Source: CALFML01 sp044222245
GTDB taxonomy: Bacteria; Myxococcota_A; Polyangia; Palsa-1104; JAEUJZ01
Assembly (NCBI GenBank): GCA_044222245.1
Contig: JBGANQ010000002.1
Coordinates: 1 to 64,000, forward strand
Direction: 5' to 3'
DNA: 64,000 nt
Both the position numbers and the translations under genes were made by a program. The notes under the pieces were generated by a model. It was given only the letters and a program-made list of their open reading frames with translations, made no database searches and had not been told where the DNA came from. Shown here in pieces: positions 49,691-58,113 of this stretch. The first letter of the stretch is position 1. Each line of letters begins with the position of its first letter.

Positions 49691-49954
49691 ATGCGCCAGG
49701 GCAGCGATCGGCATGCAATGCCTACCTTGCCATCCCGCAGCGAGCTGGCCCTGGCGCGGGTCCGCGCCCAACACCCCGAGCTGGGCCGCCTGATCGGGAT
49801 GGCAAGCCAGCGCTGCCAACCTGGCGCGGTCGATGCCGGAGGCGATCGCGAGTCCGGCGCCGACCTGCAGCAGGGCGAGCAGCTCGGCGCGGCCTTGGCG
49901 ATTTTCCCAGGTGCAGCCGTAGGACCTGGACAGCCGCCAGCAAAGGGGCTTTGA
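49691..49954 (+). CDS. Small protein preceding DnaB
   Basis: 87 residues starting 3 nt after the previous stop and ending 1 nt before dnaB. Helical N-half (ELALARVRAQHPELGRLIGM). Possibly a helicase loader or inhibitor by position only; no motif supports this. Confidence 0.45.
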   Translation: MRQGSDRHAMPTLPSRSELALARVRAQHPELGRLIGMASQRCQPGAVDAGGDRESGADLQQGEQLGAALAIFPGAAVGPGQPPAKGL

Positions 49955-49955
49955 G

Positions 49956-51290
49956 ATGACGCGCCAGCTCCCCCAGAACCTTGAGGCCGAGCGGTCCGTG
50001 CTGGGCGTGCTCTTCTTGCGCGGCGCGAGCGCCTACGCCGAGGTGGCGCCGATCCTCGACGCCGATCACTTCTACCACCCGCTGCACGGGCTCTTGTATC
50101 GCGAGATCGGCGCCTGCGTTGCGGCCAACCAGCCGGTCGACCTGGTCGTCTTGTGCGCACGGATGGAGCAGTCCGGATCGCTGCAGCGACTGAGCGGGGT
50201 AGGGGGCGCAGCCTTCATTACCGAAATCGCCATCTCAGCGGCCAACTTCAAGATCAAGCACTACGCGGCGATCGTCCGCGAGGCCGCCCTGGCGCGGGCG
50301 GTGGTTCTCTTGTGCTCAGAGCTGTCCGAGAAGGGCTACCAGGGGGTGGCCGGCGCGCAGCTGCTCCAAGAGGCGCAAACCCGATTTTTTGACCTCGGCA
50401 TGACCAGCACTGTGGGCGGCGAGCCCGAGCCGTTCAAGAAGGTCATGCACGATGCGATCTGCGAGCTCGAACACCGCTACGACGGGCGGACGGCGATCAC
50501 CGGGGTCGCTGCCGGCCTGACCGAGCTCGATGAGCTGACCAATGGATGGCAGCGCGGCGATCTAATCGTCCTTTGCGGTAGGCCGGGCTCGGGCAAGAGC
50601 GCGCTGGCGATGCAAGCCGCGATTCACGCCGCCACCTCGGGGGTGCCGACGCTTTGTTTCCACCTGGAAATGTCCCGGGAGCAGGTGGGGGCGCGCGCGC
50701 TTAGCGCAGAGGCGCGCGTCGATGGCACAGCCGTGCGGACCGGGATGCTGACCGGCGACGACTGGATCCGCATCTCTAAGAACGCCTCGCGGCTCTCGGA
50801 CTCAAAGCTCTGGCTGGACGATAGCCAAGGGCAGGGGCTGGCAGCGATCACCGCCAAGGCGACCCGCTGGCGGGCCTCAGCCTGCAGCGGCAATGCCGAT
50901 AAGCCCGGCCTGGTCGTCGTCGACTTCCTGCAGCTAGTTAGCGGCGCACGCGCTCCGGGCAAGACCCGGGAGCAAGAGGTGGGCGAAATTTCTCGCGGGC
51001 TCAAGGGGCTGGCAAAGCAGCTGCGCTGCCCCGTGCTCGCCGTCGCCTCGCTATCCCGAAAGTGCGAAGAACGTGCCGATAAGCGGCCGATTCAGAGCGA
51101 CCTGAAGGAGAGCGGCAGCATCGAGAGCGATGCCGATCTGATCCTCGGCGTCTACCGCGAGGCGATGTACTCCGCCGAGGCCGACCCGGAGGAAGCGGAA
51201 ATCTTGGTGCTCAAGCACCGCAATGGCCCCACCGGCTGCGTGAAGGCTCGCTGGCTTGGGCGTTTTACCCGGTTCGAGTCGTGGCACTGA
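49956..51290 (+). CDS. dnaB: DnaB-type replicative helicase
   Basis: 444 residues. The N-terminal DnaB domain begins PQNLEAERSVLGVLFL, with HPLHGLLYREI typical of the helical scaffold. The RecA-like ATPase has Walker A CGRPGSGKSAL (K214), FHLEMSREQVGARAL, Walker B LVVVDFLQLV and SLSRKCEERADKRPIQSDLK-type motif with SDADLILGVYRE. It would unwind the replication fork for the excised element. It is shorter and diverged from typical chromosomal DnaB, as in phages. Confidence 0.95.
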   Translation: MTRQLPQNLEAERSVLGVLFLRGASAYAEVAPILDADHFYHPLHGLLYREIGACVAANQPVDLVVLCARMEQSGSLQRLSGVGGAAFITEIAISAANFKIKHYAAIVREAALARAVVLLCSELSEKGYQGVAGAQLLQEAQTRFFDLGMTSTVGGEPEPFKKVMHDAICELEHRYDGRTAITGVAAGLTELDELTNGWQRGDLIVLCGRPGSGKSALAMQAAIHAATSGVPTLCFHLEMSREQVGARALSAEARVDGTAVRTGMLTGDDWIRISKNASRLSDSKLWLDDSQGQGLAAITAKATRWRASACSGNADKPGLVVVDFLQLVSGARAPGKTREQEVGEISRGLKGLAKQLRCPVLAVASLSRKCEERADKRPIQSDLKESGSIESDADLILGVYREAMYSAEADPEEAEILVLKHRNGPTGCVKARWLGRFTRFESWH

Positions 51291-51428
51291 GAGCGCGAGT
51301 CGCTGACAAGGCATGAGCCAGCTCGACCCCCATAGGCAGCGACCGACTCTCAGCAGGCACCCGCGCCAGGCTGCTCAGGGTCGCTCTCCGGGCTGTCGTC
51401 GGCACCTCTGCACCACCGGCGGGGTGTA

Positions 51429-53456
51429 ATGAGGATGGCCGACGACAGCGGCGGCGGCGCCCTTGGATTGCCGAGACTCAAGGCCACCGAGAAGGAGATC
51501 CTTCGCCGGATGGCCCGAGTCGACACCAAGGGCCAAGGCTGCTGGAGCAGCGTCGAAAACATCGGCAAGGCCTTTTATGCCGATGAGATGACCTACTCGC
51601 GTTCGCAGACGAGGATCTACATCGCGCGCCTGCGTGCCAAGGGCTACATCCTTCCCGTTGGTGCCACAGAAAAAGGGACGATCGTTTACCTCTTTCCGGG
51701 CAAGCAGTACGACGGCGGCGAGCTGCCGCTCCACCCCAAGCGCACCGAGCGGATCGGCTGGAACACCCAGCCGGCGCTCGAGCTTATCCGTGAGGGCCCC
51801 AAGCCCCCGGGGACAGGCCCAGAGAAGTATCGCGGCGTCGAGGTCGGGGCGCGCATCAAGCGGGCCTATGCCGAGCCCGTGTGGAAGGCGGCGATCGACA
51901 GCCTGATCGCCTCGCACGGCCCCGACCTGGTCGGGGTTCAGTCGCGGTCCGCCATGCTGGCGGCCGTATGCAAGCGCATCGTCGGCGAGCGCAAGGCCGA
52001 GAAAGAACGCCGTGATGCGCAGGCCTTGGAACTGCTCAAGCGGCAGAGGGCGGCATCCAAGGCGGGGCCGGCCGCACCCGACCCGGAAGCCGAGGCACGG
52101 CGCGCTGAGCTTGCTGAAGCCGCGCGTCGAGGAATCAACCCGGCAGAGGCCACCCGCCGCATGCTGCTCGGCGAGCGTTTCTTGCATCGTGACGCCGCTC
52201 CGGCCCAGGACAAGGTCCAGGCGCCCGCGGCGACTCCCGCCCCTGCAGCGCCCGAAGCGCCGCCCGCTGCGATCGTCCAGACGCCCACCGCGGCGACTCC
52301 CGCCCCTGCAGCGCCCGAGCTGCCGCCCGAAGCGCCGCCCGCTGCGATCGTCCAGACGCCCACCGCGGCGACTCCCGCCCCTGCAGCGCCCGAGCTGCCG
52401 CCCGAAGCGCCGCCCGCTGCGATCGAACCTCGCGGAGAGGCGACGGAAAATGCGCCTGGCCAGGTCTCACTGCTTGCCGATCAGCTGACGGGGGTGCCTG
52501 GCGAACAGCAGGCCAGTGTCGGCGAGCGATCGGCCCTGGTGCCAGGGCGCGCCGCTGACGCCCATCCGCCGGTGTCCGAGCGAATCCCCAAGATCACGGC
52601 TGCTGTGCCGGTGGCTGGAGTTTTTGGCGCGCCGGTTACCGTTGCCGACGCTGTCACCTCGCTGATCAACCTGCGCAAGCTCGACACCGCCAAAGCCACT
52701 CGCGGCTACTACCAGGACAAGGGCAGGGCGATCATCTCGCTGATTGGCGATCGGCCGCTCGTCGGCTTTGGGCACGACGACGTCCTGCGCTACTTCGAGC
52801 TCCGGCGCGAACAGGCTACCGCCAGGCCGATCAGCCTCGCGACCCTACGCAAGGAGGCGACGGTGCTTAAGAGCTCGCTCCGGCTCGCCCGCCGCCGCGG
52901 CTGCCCCATCCCCGATCCTGGCGACTACTGGCCGCGGATCCGTTTCAAGTACACGCCGCGCAAAGGCTATCTGACCCGCAGCGACTACAACAAGCTCTAC
53001 AAGCAGCTGCGGCCCTACCAGCGCGACTGGCTGCTCTGGGCCGTCTACTCGGGCGGCCGGCTGGGCGAGCTGATCGGCCTGCAGTGGAGCCACCTCGACG
53101 TGGCAGGCAAGCGCATCCATCTGCCCGGCACCAAGACCGAAGAGGCAGATCGCATCATCCCGATGCACGCACGGCTGGCCAAGTGGTGCCGCGCCCGCGG
53201 TGCGCCGGCCAAGGGACCGGTGCTCAAGCCTTGGTCGAACATCCAGCGCGATCTAAAGCTCGCCTGCGACGCCCTTGGCATCCCCCGCCTGAGCCCAAAC
53301 GATCTGCGACGGACTTTTTGCTCGTGGATGCGTCAGAAGGGCGTGGACAGCCAAGTCGTCGCGGGCTTGATGGGCCACGTCGACTCCGACATGGTCGATA
53401 GGGTCTACGGCCAGATGGACGCCGAGCAGTATCGCAAAGCGATCGACAAGCTATAG
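51429..53456 (+). CDS. int: Winged-helix - tyrosine recombinase fusion (integrase)
   Basis: 675 residues. An N-terminal winged-helix-like domain (15-90, ATEKEILRRMARVDTKG) and helical region precede a repetitive Pro/Ala linker (about 268-335), then an SAM-like core-binding domain and the catalytic domain. Catalytic residues: R544 (GGRLGELIGLQW), LPGTKTEEADRII with the strand lysine, N624-x-x-R627 in the HxxR box, H650 (GLMGHVD), Y660 (VDRVYGQM). The box histidine is Asn. It probably integrates the element at tRNA-His. The long N-terminal addition is unusual. Confidence 0.85.
   Translation: MRMADDSGGGALGLPRLKATEKEILRRMARVDTKGQGCWSSVENIGKAFYADEMTYSRSQTRIYIARLRAKGYILPVGATEKGTIVYLFPGKQYDGGELPLHPKRTERIGWNTQPALELIREGPKPPGTGPEKYRGVEVGARIKRAYAEPVWKAAIDSLIASHGPDLVGVQSRSAMLAAVCKRIVGERKAEKERRDAQALELLKRQRAASKAGPAAPDPEAEARRAELAEAARRGINPAEATRRMLLGERFLHRDAAPAQDKVQAPAATPAPAAPEAPPAAIVQTPTAATPAPAAPELPPEAPPAAIVQTPTAATPAPAAPELPPEAPPAAIEPRGEATENAPGQVSLLADQLTGVPGEQQASVGERSALVPGRAADAHPPVSERIPKITAAVPVAGVFGAPVTVADAVTSLINLRKLDTAKATRGYYQDKGRAIISLIGDRPLVGFGHDDVLRYFELRREQATARPISLATLRKEATVLKSSLRLARRRGCPIPDPGDYWPRIRFKYTPRKGYLTRSDYNKLYKQLRPYQRDWLLWAVYSGGRLGELIGLQWSHLDVAGKRIHLPGTKTEEADRIIPMHARLAKWCRARGAPAKGPVLKPWSNIQRDLKLACDALGIPRLSPNDLRRTFCSWMRQKGVDSQVVAGLMGHVDSDMVDRVYGQMDAEQYRKAIDKL
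52230..52425 (+). repeat. Tandem coding repeat in integrase linker
   Basis: Units begin at 52230 (63 bp), 52293 (75 bp) and 52368 (partial), near-identical, encoding ATPAPAAPELPPEAPPAAI-type sequence. High identity indicates recent slippage or recombination expansion and possible length variation between strains. Confidence 0.85.
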
Positions 53457-53521
53457 AGCCCACCTACCTCGACGAGGTTCCCCCATGATCCTTCCACCGC
53501 AGCACCAGCTGGGGCACTCCA

Positions 53522-54208
53522 ATGGCCGCTCGTAGCGCCAGCTTGCCGCCCAGCCCGCAGCGACGTGCCGTCCTCTATTGCCGGGTGAGCCGGGGCGAAA
53601 CGCAGACCATCGATGGGCAGCTGCAGGCGCTGCGCACCTGGACTGCTCAGCGGGGCTGGTTGGTCGTCGCAGAGCACTCCGACACGGTCACCGGCGACCC
53701 CGGCCGGCGCAAGGGGCACCCGCCAGGGCTCAACGCGGCGCTGCACGAGGTCCACCTCCGCAAAGCCGATGTGCTGGTGGTCTATGCTGCCGATCGGCTC
53801 GTCCGCCACCCCGTGCCGCTCCTGCAGCTCTGCGATCGAGTTCGAGCTGCAGGCGGTCACATCGCCAGCTACACGGACGGCGCCGACCTGGACACGACGA
53901 CCGAGTTCGGCGAGCTGGTGACCTACCTCCGCGGCTGGTTTGCCCGCATGGAGCTGAGCCTCAACCGCTCGCGAACCATGGCCGGCCTGCGCGCCGCCCG
54001 GGCCAGCGGCAAGGTGCTCGGGCGGCCGCGCGCCGAGGTGCCGCCGATCGAGGTCATCCGCGAGATGCAGGAGCGCGACAAGATGAGCCTGCGGGCGATC
54101 GCTCGGCAGCTCGGCGTGCCCGCCAGCCGCATTCAGCGAGCTGCTTCAAAAACCCCCCCGCAAAACACCCCGATCGCCCCGTCGAGCCAAGCCCCCGAAA
54201 ACGAGTGA
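53522..54208 (+). CDS. Serine recombinase, resolvase/invertase type
   Basis: 228 residues. Catalytic motif RRAVLYCRVS with Ser23, followed by QTIDGQLQALRTW, the DVLVVYAADRLVRH segment and the LSLNRSRTMAGLRAARASGK long helix. The C-terminal helix-turn-helix is seen as MSLRAIARQLGVPASRIQR. This is the small serine-recombinase layout. It might resolve dimers or invert a segment. Sits 65 nt after the integrase. Confidence 0.9.
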   Translation: MAARSASLPPSPQRRAVLYCRVSRGETQTIDGQLQALRTWTAQRGWLVVAEHSDTVTGDPGRRKGHPPGLNAALHEVHLRKADVLVVYAADRLVRHPVPLLQLCDRVRAAGGHIASYTDGADLDTTTEFGELVTYLRGWFARMELSLNRSRTMAGLRAARASGKVLGRPRAEVPPIEVIREMQERDKMSLRAIARQLGVPASRIQRAASKTPPQNTPIAPSSQAPENE

Positions 54209-54336
54209 TTCAGAAACGTTCGTTTTTGGCGCACAGAGTCACCTCAGCGTCGTAGAACACTCCCGAAATCCTCGGTCTCCTGTCACTTAAAATGACTACA
54301 GAGAAAGAAAAATATCTCCTCGCTCAAAGAAAATGT

Positions 54337-54366
54337 TTGACTTGATTTCCACGTATGTGGTTTAAC
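54337..54366 (+). promoter_or_regulatory. Candidate promoter of the retron-like locus
   Basis: TTGACT at 54337-54342 and TTTAAC at 54361-54366 with 18-bp spacing, in an AT-rich patch after the recombinase gene. Predicted start is near 54373, just before the structured RNA candidate. Confidence 0.45.
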
Positions 54367-54373
54367 CCCGCAC

Positions 54374-54600
54374 GTCGCCTGGTTCGGAGGCGACAAGCTC
54401 TTTGAAAACTAGCGTCCATATCGTCAGCAGGTGATCTGACAACGTAGCTTGTACAGCTACGACTTATGGTGGCGCCCAGCATCCTTGGCGTTACCGCGGG
54501 CCATGCAACATTCGGCCTGCTAAGAACCTCCCCATTCGGGCGAGAGTAGAGCCACTAGGGCCGGTGCATGATGGCCGACTGAGCAGGACCTACCCGGCGC
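54374..54600 (+). ncRNA. Candidate retron msr-msd RNA
   Basis: No gene fits 54209-54782, but pairings are dense. 54374-54380 pairs with 54388-54394 (7 bp). CCATA (54416-54420) pairs with TATGG (54465-54469), enclosing two small hairpins: GTCAG/CTGAC (54423-54427, 54436-54440) and CGTAGC/GCTACG (54443-54448, 54456-54461). ACTAGCG just before it offers a branching G as in msr. A long hairpin follows: GGCCAT/ATGGCC (54499-54504, 54571-54576), GCA/TGC, CGGCC/GGCCG and an inner CTCCCC...GGGCGAG, like msd. An a1/a2 outer pair was not found by eye, so the ends are uncertain. Confidence 0.5.
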
Positions 54601-54782
54601 ACGAATAGCATCCCCGACACGCGTCCCCTGGGCGCAGCGGCGATGTTATAGGCAGTTTAGGGCGGACGACTCGAAGTAGACATAGAGGGGTATCAGTGTC
54701 CTTTTCCAACCCACGGACACACGGCTGGCGGACACGTGAATAGTCACGTGGGTAAATCTCCCAAAATTCTTAGGAGACAAAA

Positions 54783-55031
54783 ATGGACAAGGAACAGCAC
54801 AAAGAGAAAAGTAAGGCGATAATAGCAACCCTCCACAACATTATCGCCTCAGGGACACTGATGCCGGACCAGATGGAGGCTGCATTGCGGGCGATACGGA
54901 TACTGCAGAAACTACAGAATGCTCACAGCGAGAAGCGAATTAAACATCTAACGATAGCTCTCGCTGAAGCACTCGCGCAGGTCTGCCTGAAAGTATCATC
55001 CTCAAAAAGTGGATTGCGGCCCCAGGTCTAA
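54783..55031 (+). CDS. Small helical protein of retron-like locus
   Basis: 82 residues; TAGGAGACA before ATG 54783 is a strong ribosome-binding site. Two or three amphipathic helices (MDKEQHKEKSKAIIATLHNI; QMEAALRAIRILQKLQNAH). No family recognised. Position between the RNA candidate and the XRE gene suggests a toxin/effector or accessory subunit. Confidence 0.6.
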   Translation: MDKEQHKEKSKAIIATLHNIIASGTLMPDQMEAALRAIRILQKLQNAHSEKRIKHLTIALAEALAQVCLKVSSSKSGLRPQV

Positions 55032-55042
55032 ACTTCTATTTT

Positions 55043-55090
55043 CTGCTTTAAGCCTCCGAGACATCAAGGTTACTTGGAGGCTTAAAGCAG
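55043..55090. terminator. 15-bp perfect hairpin between small gene and XRE gene
   Basis: Arms 55043-55057 (CTGCTTTAAGCCTCC) and 55076-55090 are exact reverse complements with an 18-nt loop. No U-run follows on either strand. It could be an attenuator, RNA stabiliser or part of the reverse-transcribed RNA. Confidence 0.55.
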
Positions 55091-55106
55091 CAGATAGGGG
55101 GAAATA

Positions 55107-55433
55107 ATGAATTATGGTAACGCAATCCGCGTATCGCGAGCCGCGCGACGTATGTCCCAAAAGGACCTAGCTGTTCGGCTGAATCTCGACGCTAGCTACT
55201 TGAGTCTACTCGAAAAGGGAACACGTAAGCCCAGCCTTACTACGCTAGAAGACGTAGCTCGGGTTCTTGATATTCCGTTAGATCTACTATTGTTGCTGGC
55301 CTCTGAGAAGGATGACCTACGATCTGTAACCCAGGACCAAGTATCCCGGCTGGGTCAGCAAGTCTTAGATATGATTGCCAGTGGAGACTTAGGCCAAAGC
55401 AATGAAACAGCTGGCGACGAGGCAAATCGATGA
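55107..55433 (+). CDS. XRE-HTH protein of retron-like locus
   Basis: 108 residues, with AGGGGGA about 5 nt upstream of the ATG. A full XRE domain occupies 3-65 (GNAIRVSRAARRMSQKDLAV ... SYLSLLEKGTRKPSLTTLED), followed by an acidic tail. It overlaps the reverse transcriptase gene by 32 nt, so the two are co-expressed. HTH proteins are known partners of some retron types. Confidence 0.8.
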   Translation: MNYGNAIRVSRAARRMSQKDLAVRLNLDASYLSLLEKGTRKPSLTTLEDVARVLDIPLDLLLLLASEKDDLRSVTQDQVSRLGQQVLDMIASGDLGQSNETAGDEANR

Positions 55434-56385
55434 TAGTCCACTGCTATCAATGCGAAAGCTCGCTAGCATTCTCGGAGTTAGTCTCTTTCAGTTAGAGACT
55501 CTCGCTTCCGAGGCGGGTCGTTACTATAGGCCGTTCGATCGTAGAAAAAACAAGGGAACAGGCAAGTGGCGCCACATAGACAATCCTGTGGGACTGCTTA
55601 AGTCAGTACAGGCAAAGATTCACAAGAGAATTCTGGCATCGTTTCCTATTCCTGAAACTATGGTGGGGGGAGCGAAGGGGCGGTCTACTCAGGACCATGC
55701 TAAGCATCATTTGTGGCAACCTTGGATAGTTACACTCGATATTAAGGAATGTTTTCCGAGTATTACCAACGCCGTAGTGTTTGATATTTTTCGTTCTAGA
55801 CTTGGCTTTTCGACCCCCGTTTCTTCTGCCCTGACTAGGATGACGACCTTTCAGCGCAGGCTTCCGCAGGGAGCACCGACTAGTCCAACATTGGCGAATT
55901 TGGCCTTGCTTGATGTTCATGCTGGTATAGAAGCGATATGTAATCAACTTAACCTGCAGCATAGCATCTATGTGGATGACATTGCGGTTTCGGGCGAGAA
56001 AGCAATCCAGGCTACATCTCCAATCTGCGCACTACTAGCAGATCAGGGATTCAGAGTTTCTTGGCGAAAGATTCAAGTGTTACCGCGCAGTGGTTGTCAG
56101 GAAATCACTGGATTGCAGGTGAACAGGGGCATAGACATCACCCCGAAAAGACTACTCGTATTACGGGAAGAGATACGAGCTTTGGCTGATGCAGAATATA
56201 TTTTTAACCGAGATCTGCAAAGTATTTGGGGGAAAATTAATAGTGTAATGAGCGTCAATCCTCTTGCGGGTTCCGCTCTCACCGAGTTTGCTAATCAGTG
56301 CCTCCCCGAAATTGCGATTCCTGGCGGTTGCCGGCGAGGGGAAGTCCGACACTGCATGCGATATTCAGCGGATCACTCTGGCTAA
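55402..56385 (+). CDS. Retron-type reverse transcriptase
   Basis: 327 residues. Motifs in order: an HAKHH segment like the retron NAxxH region (about 99-103), TLDIKECFPSI (D113), QRRLPQGAPTSPTLANL (155-167), YVDD catalytic box (190-193) and ITGLQVN (235-241), equivalent to the VTG motif of retron RTs. No group II intron maturase (X/En) domain follows. Such enzymes make branched msDNA from a nearby msr-msd RNA and act in phage defence. The start overlaps the XRE gene. AT-rich relative to flanks, so probably acquired as a unit. Confidence 0.85.
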   Translation: MKQLATRQIDDSPLLSMRKLASILGVSLFQLETLASEAGRYYRPFDRRKNKGTGKWRHIDNPVGLLKSVQAKIHKRILASFPIPETMVGGAKGRSTQDHAKHHLWQPWIVTLDIKECFPSITNAVVFDIFRSRLGFSTPVSSALTRMTTFQRRLPQGAPTSPTLANLALLDVHAGIEAICNQLNLQHSIYVDDIAVSGEKAIQATSPICALLADQGFRVSWRKIQVLPRSGCQEITGLQVNRGIDITPKRLLVLREEIRALADAEYIFNRDLQSIWGKINSVMSVNPLAGSALTEFANQCLPEIAIPGGCRRGEVRHCMRYSADHSG

Positions 56386-56773
56386 GATTGGGTGAGACGG
56401 TGCAATCTAGGAGTAACTGCGACTAATTGCTCTGGAAGTTCGCCGGACCAGCCTGTTATCTGGCTAATATGTAATTTCGTCTGATGCTGATTCTGTAAAT
56501 CTGTCTAGCGGAATCGGATAACTATAAGTCCGTCATAAGAGTGTGCGGACCCTGGGCGTTCGGTGCCTCGAAATGCGGAGGCCACCCTGCGGCAGCAGGA
56601 CGCAAGCAGTCTTGTTGCGCTGCTATCAGCGACCGGCATGTACAGTATCCGGGATAGTCTTCGGTGCCGATCTGGAAGAGCACAGCGACTGCTTCGAGCG
56701 CGAAGTGCATACTTCTGTCGGGGCATTTCGCCGCGTTTGTTTTCTGAACAACTGGACAAGGAGAACTAAGCGT
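56386..56773. other. Intergenic, no supported gene
   Basis: 388 bp between the RT and the DUF3892-like gene. Short frames (for example the upstream extension of the next gene from 56543) lack a ribosome-binding site and coding bias. Nothing else recognised. Confidence 0.4.
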
Positions 56774-57058
56774 ATGGCAATTAAGTGTATTTCGCGGAAA
56801 ATGTCTGATGGGCATAGTCACGAGCACATCATCGAGTTGGGATGGGAGAACGATCAGACAAAAGTGAAAGGTGTCTCAACACGGCAAGCAATGGTTGACT
56901 TCATCGAAAAGAACGGAACACAAGCTGTCTACTGCCCAGAGCGATACGGTGGAAAATCCGCGTGGGTTCATGTTGCTCGCCACGGTGGGATTCGCTTCGT
57001 CCAGACGTATGCAGATGGAAGTTGGACGAACAACCTACTTGCGTTGCCTTTACACTGA
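56774..57058 (+). CDS. DUF3892-like small protein
   Basis: 94 residues from ATG 56774 with AAGGAG about 15 nt upstream and coding character beginning here, not at 56543. The order ITxI ... HIIELGWEND, STRQAMVDFIEKNG, AVYCPERYGGKSAWVHVARH, IRFVQTYADG matches small DUF3892-type proteins. Function unknown; frequent in mobile-element cargo. Confidence 0.6.
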   Translation: MAIKCISRKMSDGHSHEHIIELGWENDQTKVKGVSTRQAMVDFIEKNGTQAVYCPERYGGKSAWVHVARHGGIRFVQTYADGSWTNNLLALPLH

Positions 57059-57105
57059 TCTCTTAAAGCCGCTCTGGAGCGACCTGTTCTAATTGAAGCG
57101 GCCTG

Positions 57106-57252
57106 TTACCGAGCAGGCTATTTGATGGGTGATGGTGCAGGCTGGCTAATGGCGATGCGGTAACCGCGGGTGTGCCACAGCCCTGCGGCGCCGTCCAGGG
57201 CAGGCGAGCCTTCCTGGCGAGCCAGGACTCCATCAAATAACCTGCTCGTTAC
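57106..57252. repeat. 23-bp imperfect inverted repeat bounding a 100-bp loop
   Basis: 57106-57128 (core GAGCAGGCTATTTGATGG) is the reverse complement of 57230-57252 (CCATCAAATAACCTGCTC core) apart from three mismatches. The 101-bp interior is GC-rich with further small hairpins. It could be a structured RNA, bidirectional terminator or a miniature transposable element. No target duplication is obvious. Confidence 0.6.
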
Positions 57253-57432
57253 CCCCCATACTTACCTGCATCCACGGTGCGCGGTAACACGGCCGAACAC
57301 TATTCCGCCTGCCAGGTTTATTTAAACTTTTCAACTACCCTGCAGTCAACAAGATTTTACCAATAAGCCTGATCTATCTTCGGTGAAGATGCTAGCCATT
57401 TATTGGCAAGTGTTTCATATGGGTTTCATTGG

Positions 57433-58113
57433 CTAGCCCCTTTTTTTGAAGCTAAGCGCCTTTCGGTTGATATCAAAAATAGTACTATCGATAGTACCGA
57501 CCATATAGCTTTTGCTGGCTATTTTAAATAGAGCATCCAGAACTTGAGAGGCATCAATGCGAGTGCCTTGCGCTACAAAGCGGATCGAATGAGCTGAGCT
57601 TGGTTGTATGGGCTCAGGTGCAGCTTTTTCATCGTTGACAACAATGAAAATACTGATCGAGTAGGTATCTCCGCGGTTGAATGGTTTACAAGTGAAGTCT
57701 AGAATTTCGCTTGGTGAATTTGGGGAAATTTCTGTCTCAGTTCTAATTTCATGATGTCGATCATCTCCATTGGCTTCTATATATATGGCTGCATCTCCCT
57801 TACCGAGTGTGAGTCCGAATCGGAATTCTGGAATGTCTCTATTTCCTCGATTTGAGATTTTCACAAGAGCGACAAATAGATTAGCAAAAGTTCGCTCCTC
57901 AGCGCCAAACGGAATGACGACTCTTGCTTGCAGGGTTGATTCGCCTGCTTTGGGGCGTAAGATTGTGTCAGTTTCAATACTGATGGCAACAGGCTGAACT
58001 TTGTCTCGTATCCTTGAGACAATGGTATTGATAATGGCTCCCATCGCGCCCCCGCTCACGAGCGCTACTAGTAGTGCAACAGTTGGCAAATTATGTATAC
58101 TTAATTGATCCAC
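57433..58113 (-). CDS. N-terminally anchored protein, unknown
   Basis: 226 residues, minus strand. N-terminal membrane segment (about 9-31, LPTVALLVALVSGGAMGAII), then a soluble domain with beta-rich sequence (TLQARVVIPFGAEERTFANL; FVALVKISNRGNRDIPEFRF). Single anchor and cytoplasmic or periplasmic domain as in some abortive-infection effectors, but no motif confirms this. AT-rich cargo codon use. Confidence 0.6.
   Translation of the reverse strand: MDQLSIHNLPTVALLVALVSGGAMGAIINTIVSRIRDKVQPVAISIETDTILRPKAGESTLQARVVIPFGAEERTFANLFVALVKISNRGNRDIPEFRFGLTLGKGDAAIYIEANGDDRHHEIRTETEISPNSPSEILDFTCKPFNRGDTYSISIFIVVNDEKAAPEPIQPSSAHSIRFVAQGTRIDASQVLDALFKIASKSYMVGTIDSTIFDINRKALSFKKRG

Noticed and set aside
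54301..56385. Group II intron or diversity-generating retroelement
   Set aside because: RT lacks maturase and endonuclease domains; no domain V/VI-like RNA after the RT; no template/variable repeat pair was found nearby.
57106..57252. Integron attC site
   Set aside because: Length and inverted repeat are suggestive, but the GTTRRRY core site and paired R/L boxes are not seen and no integron integrase is present.
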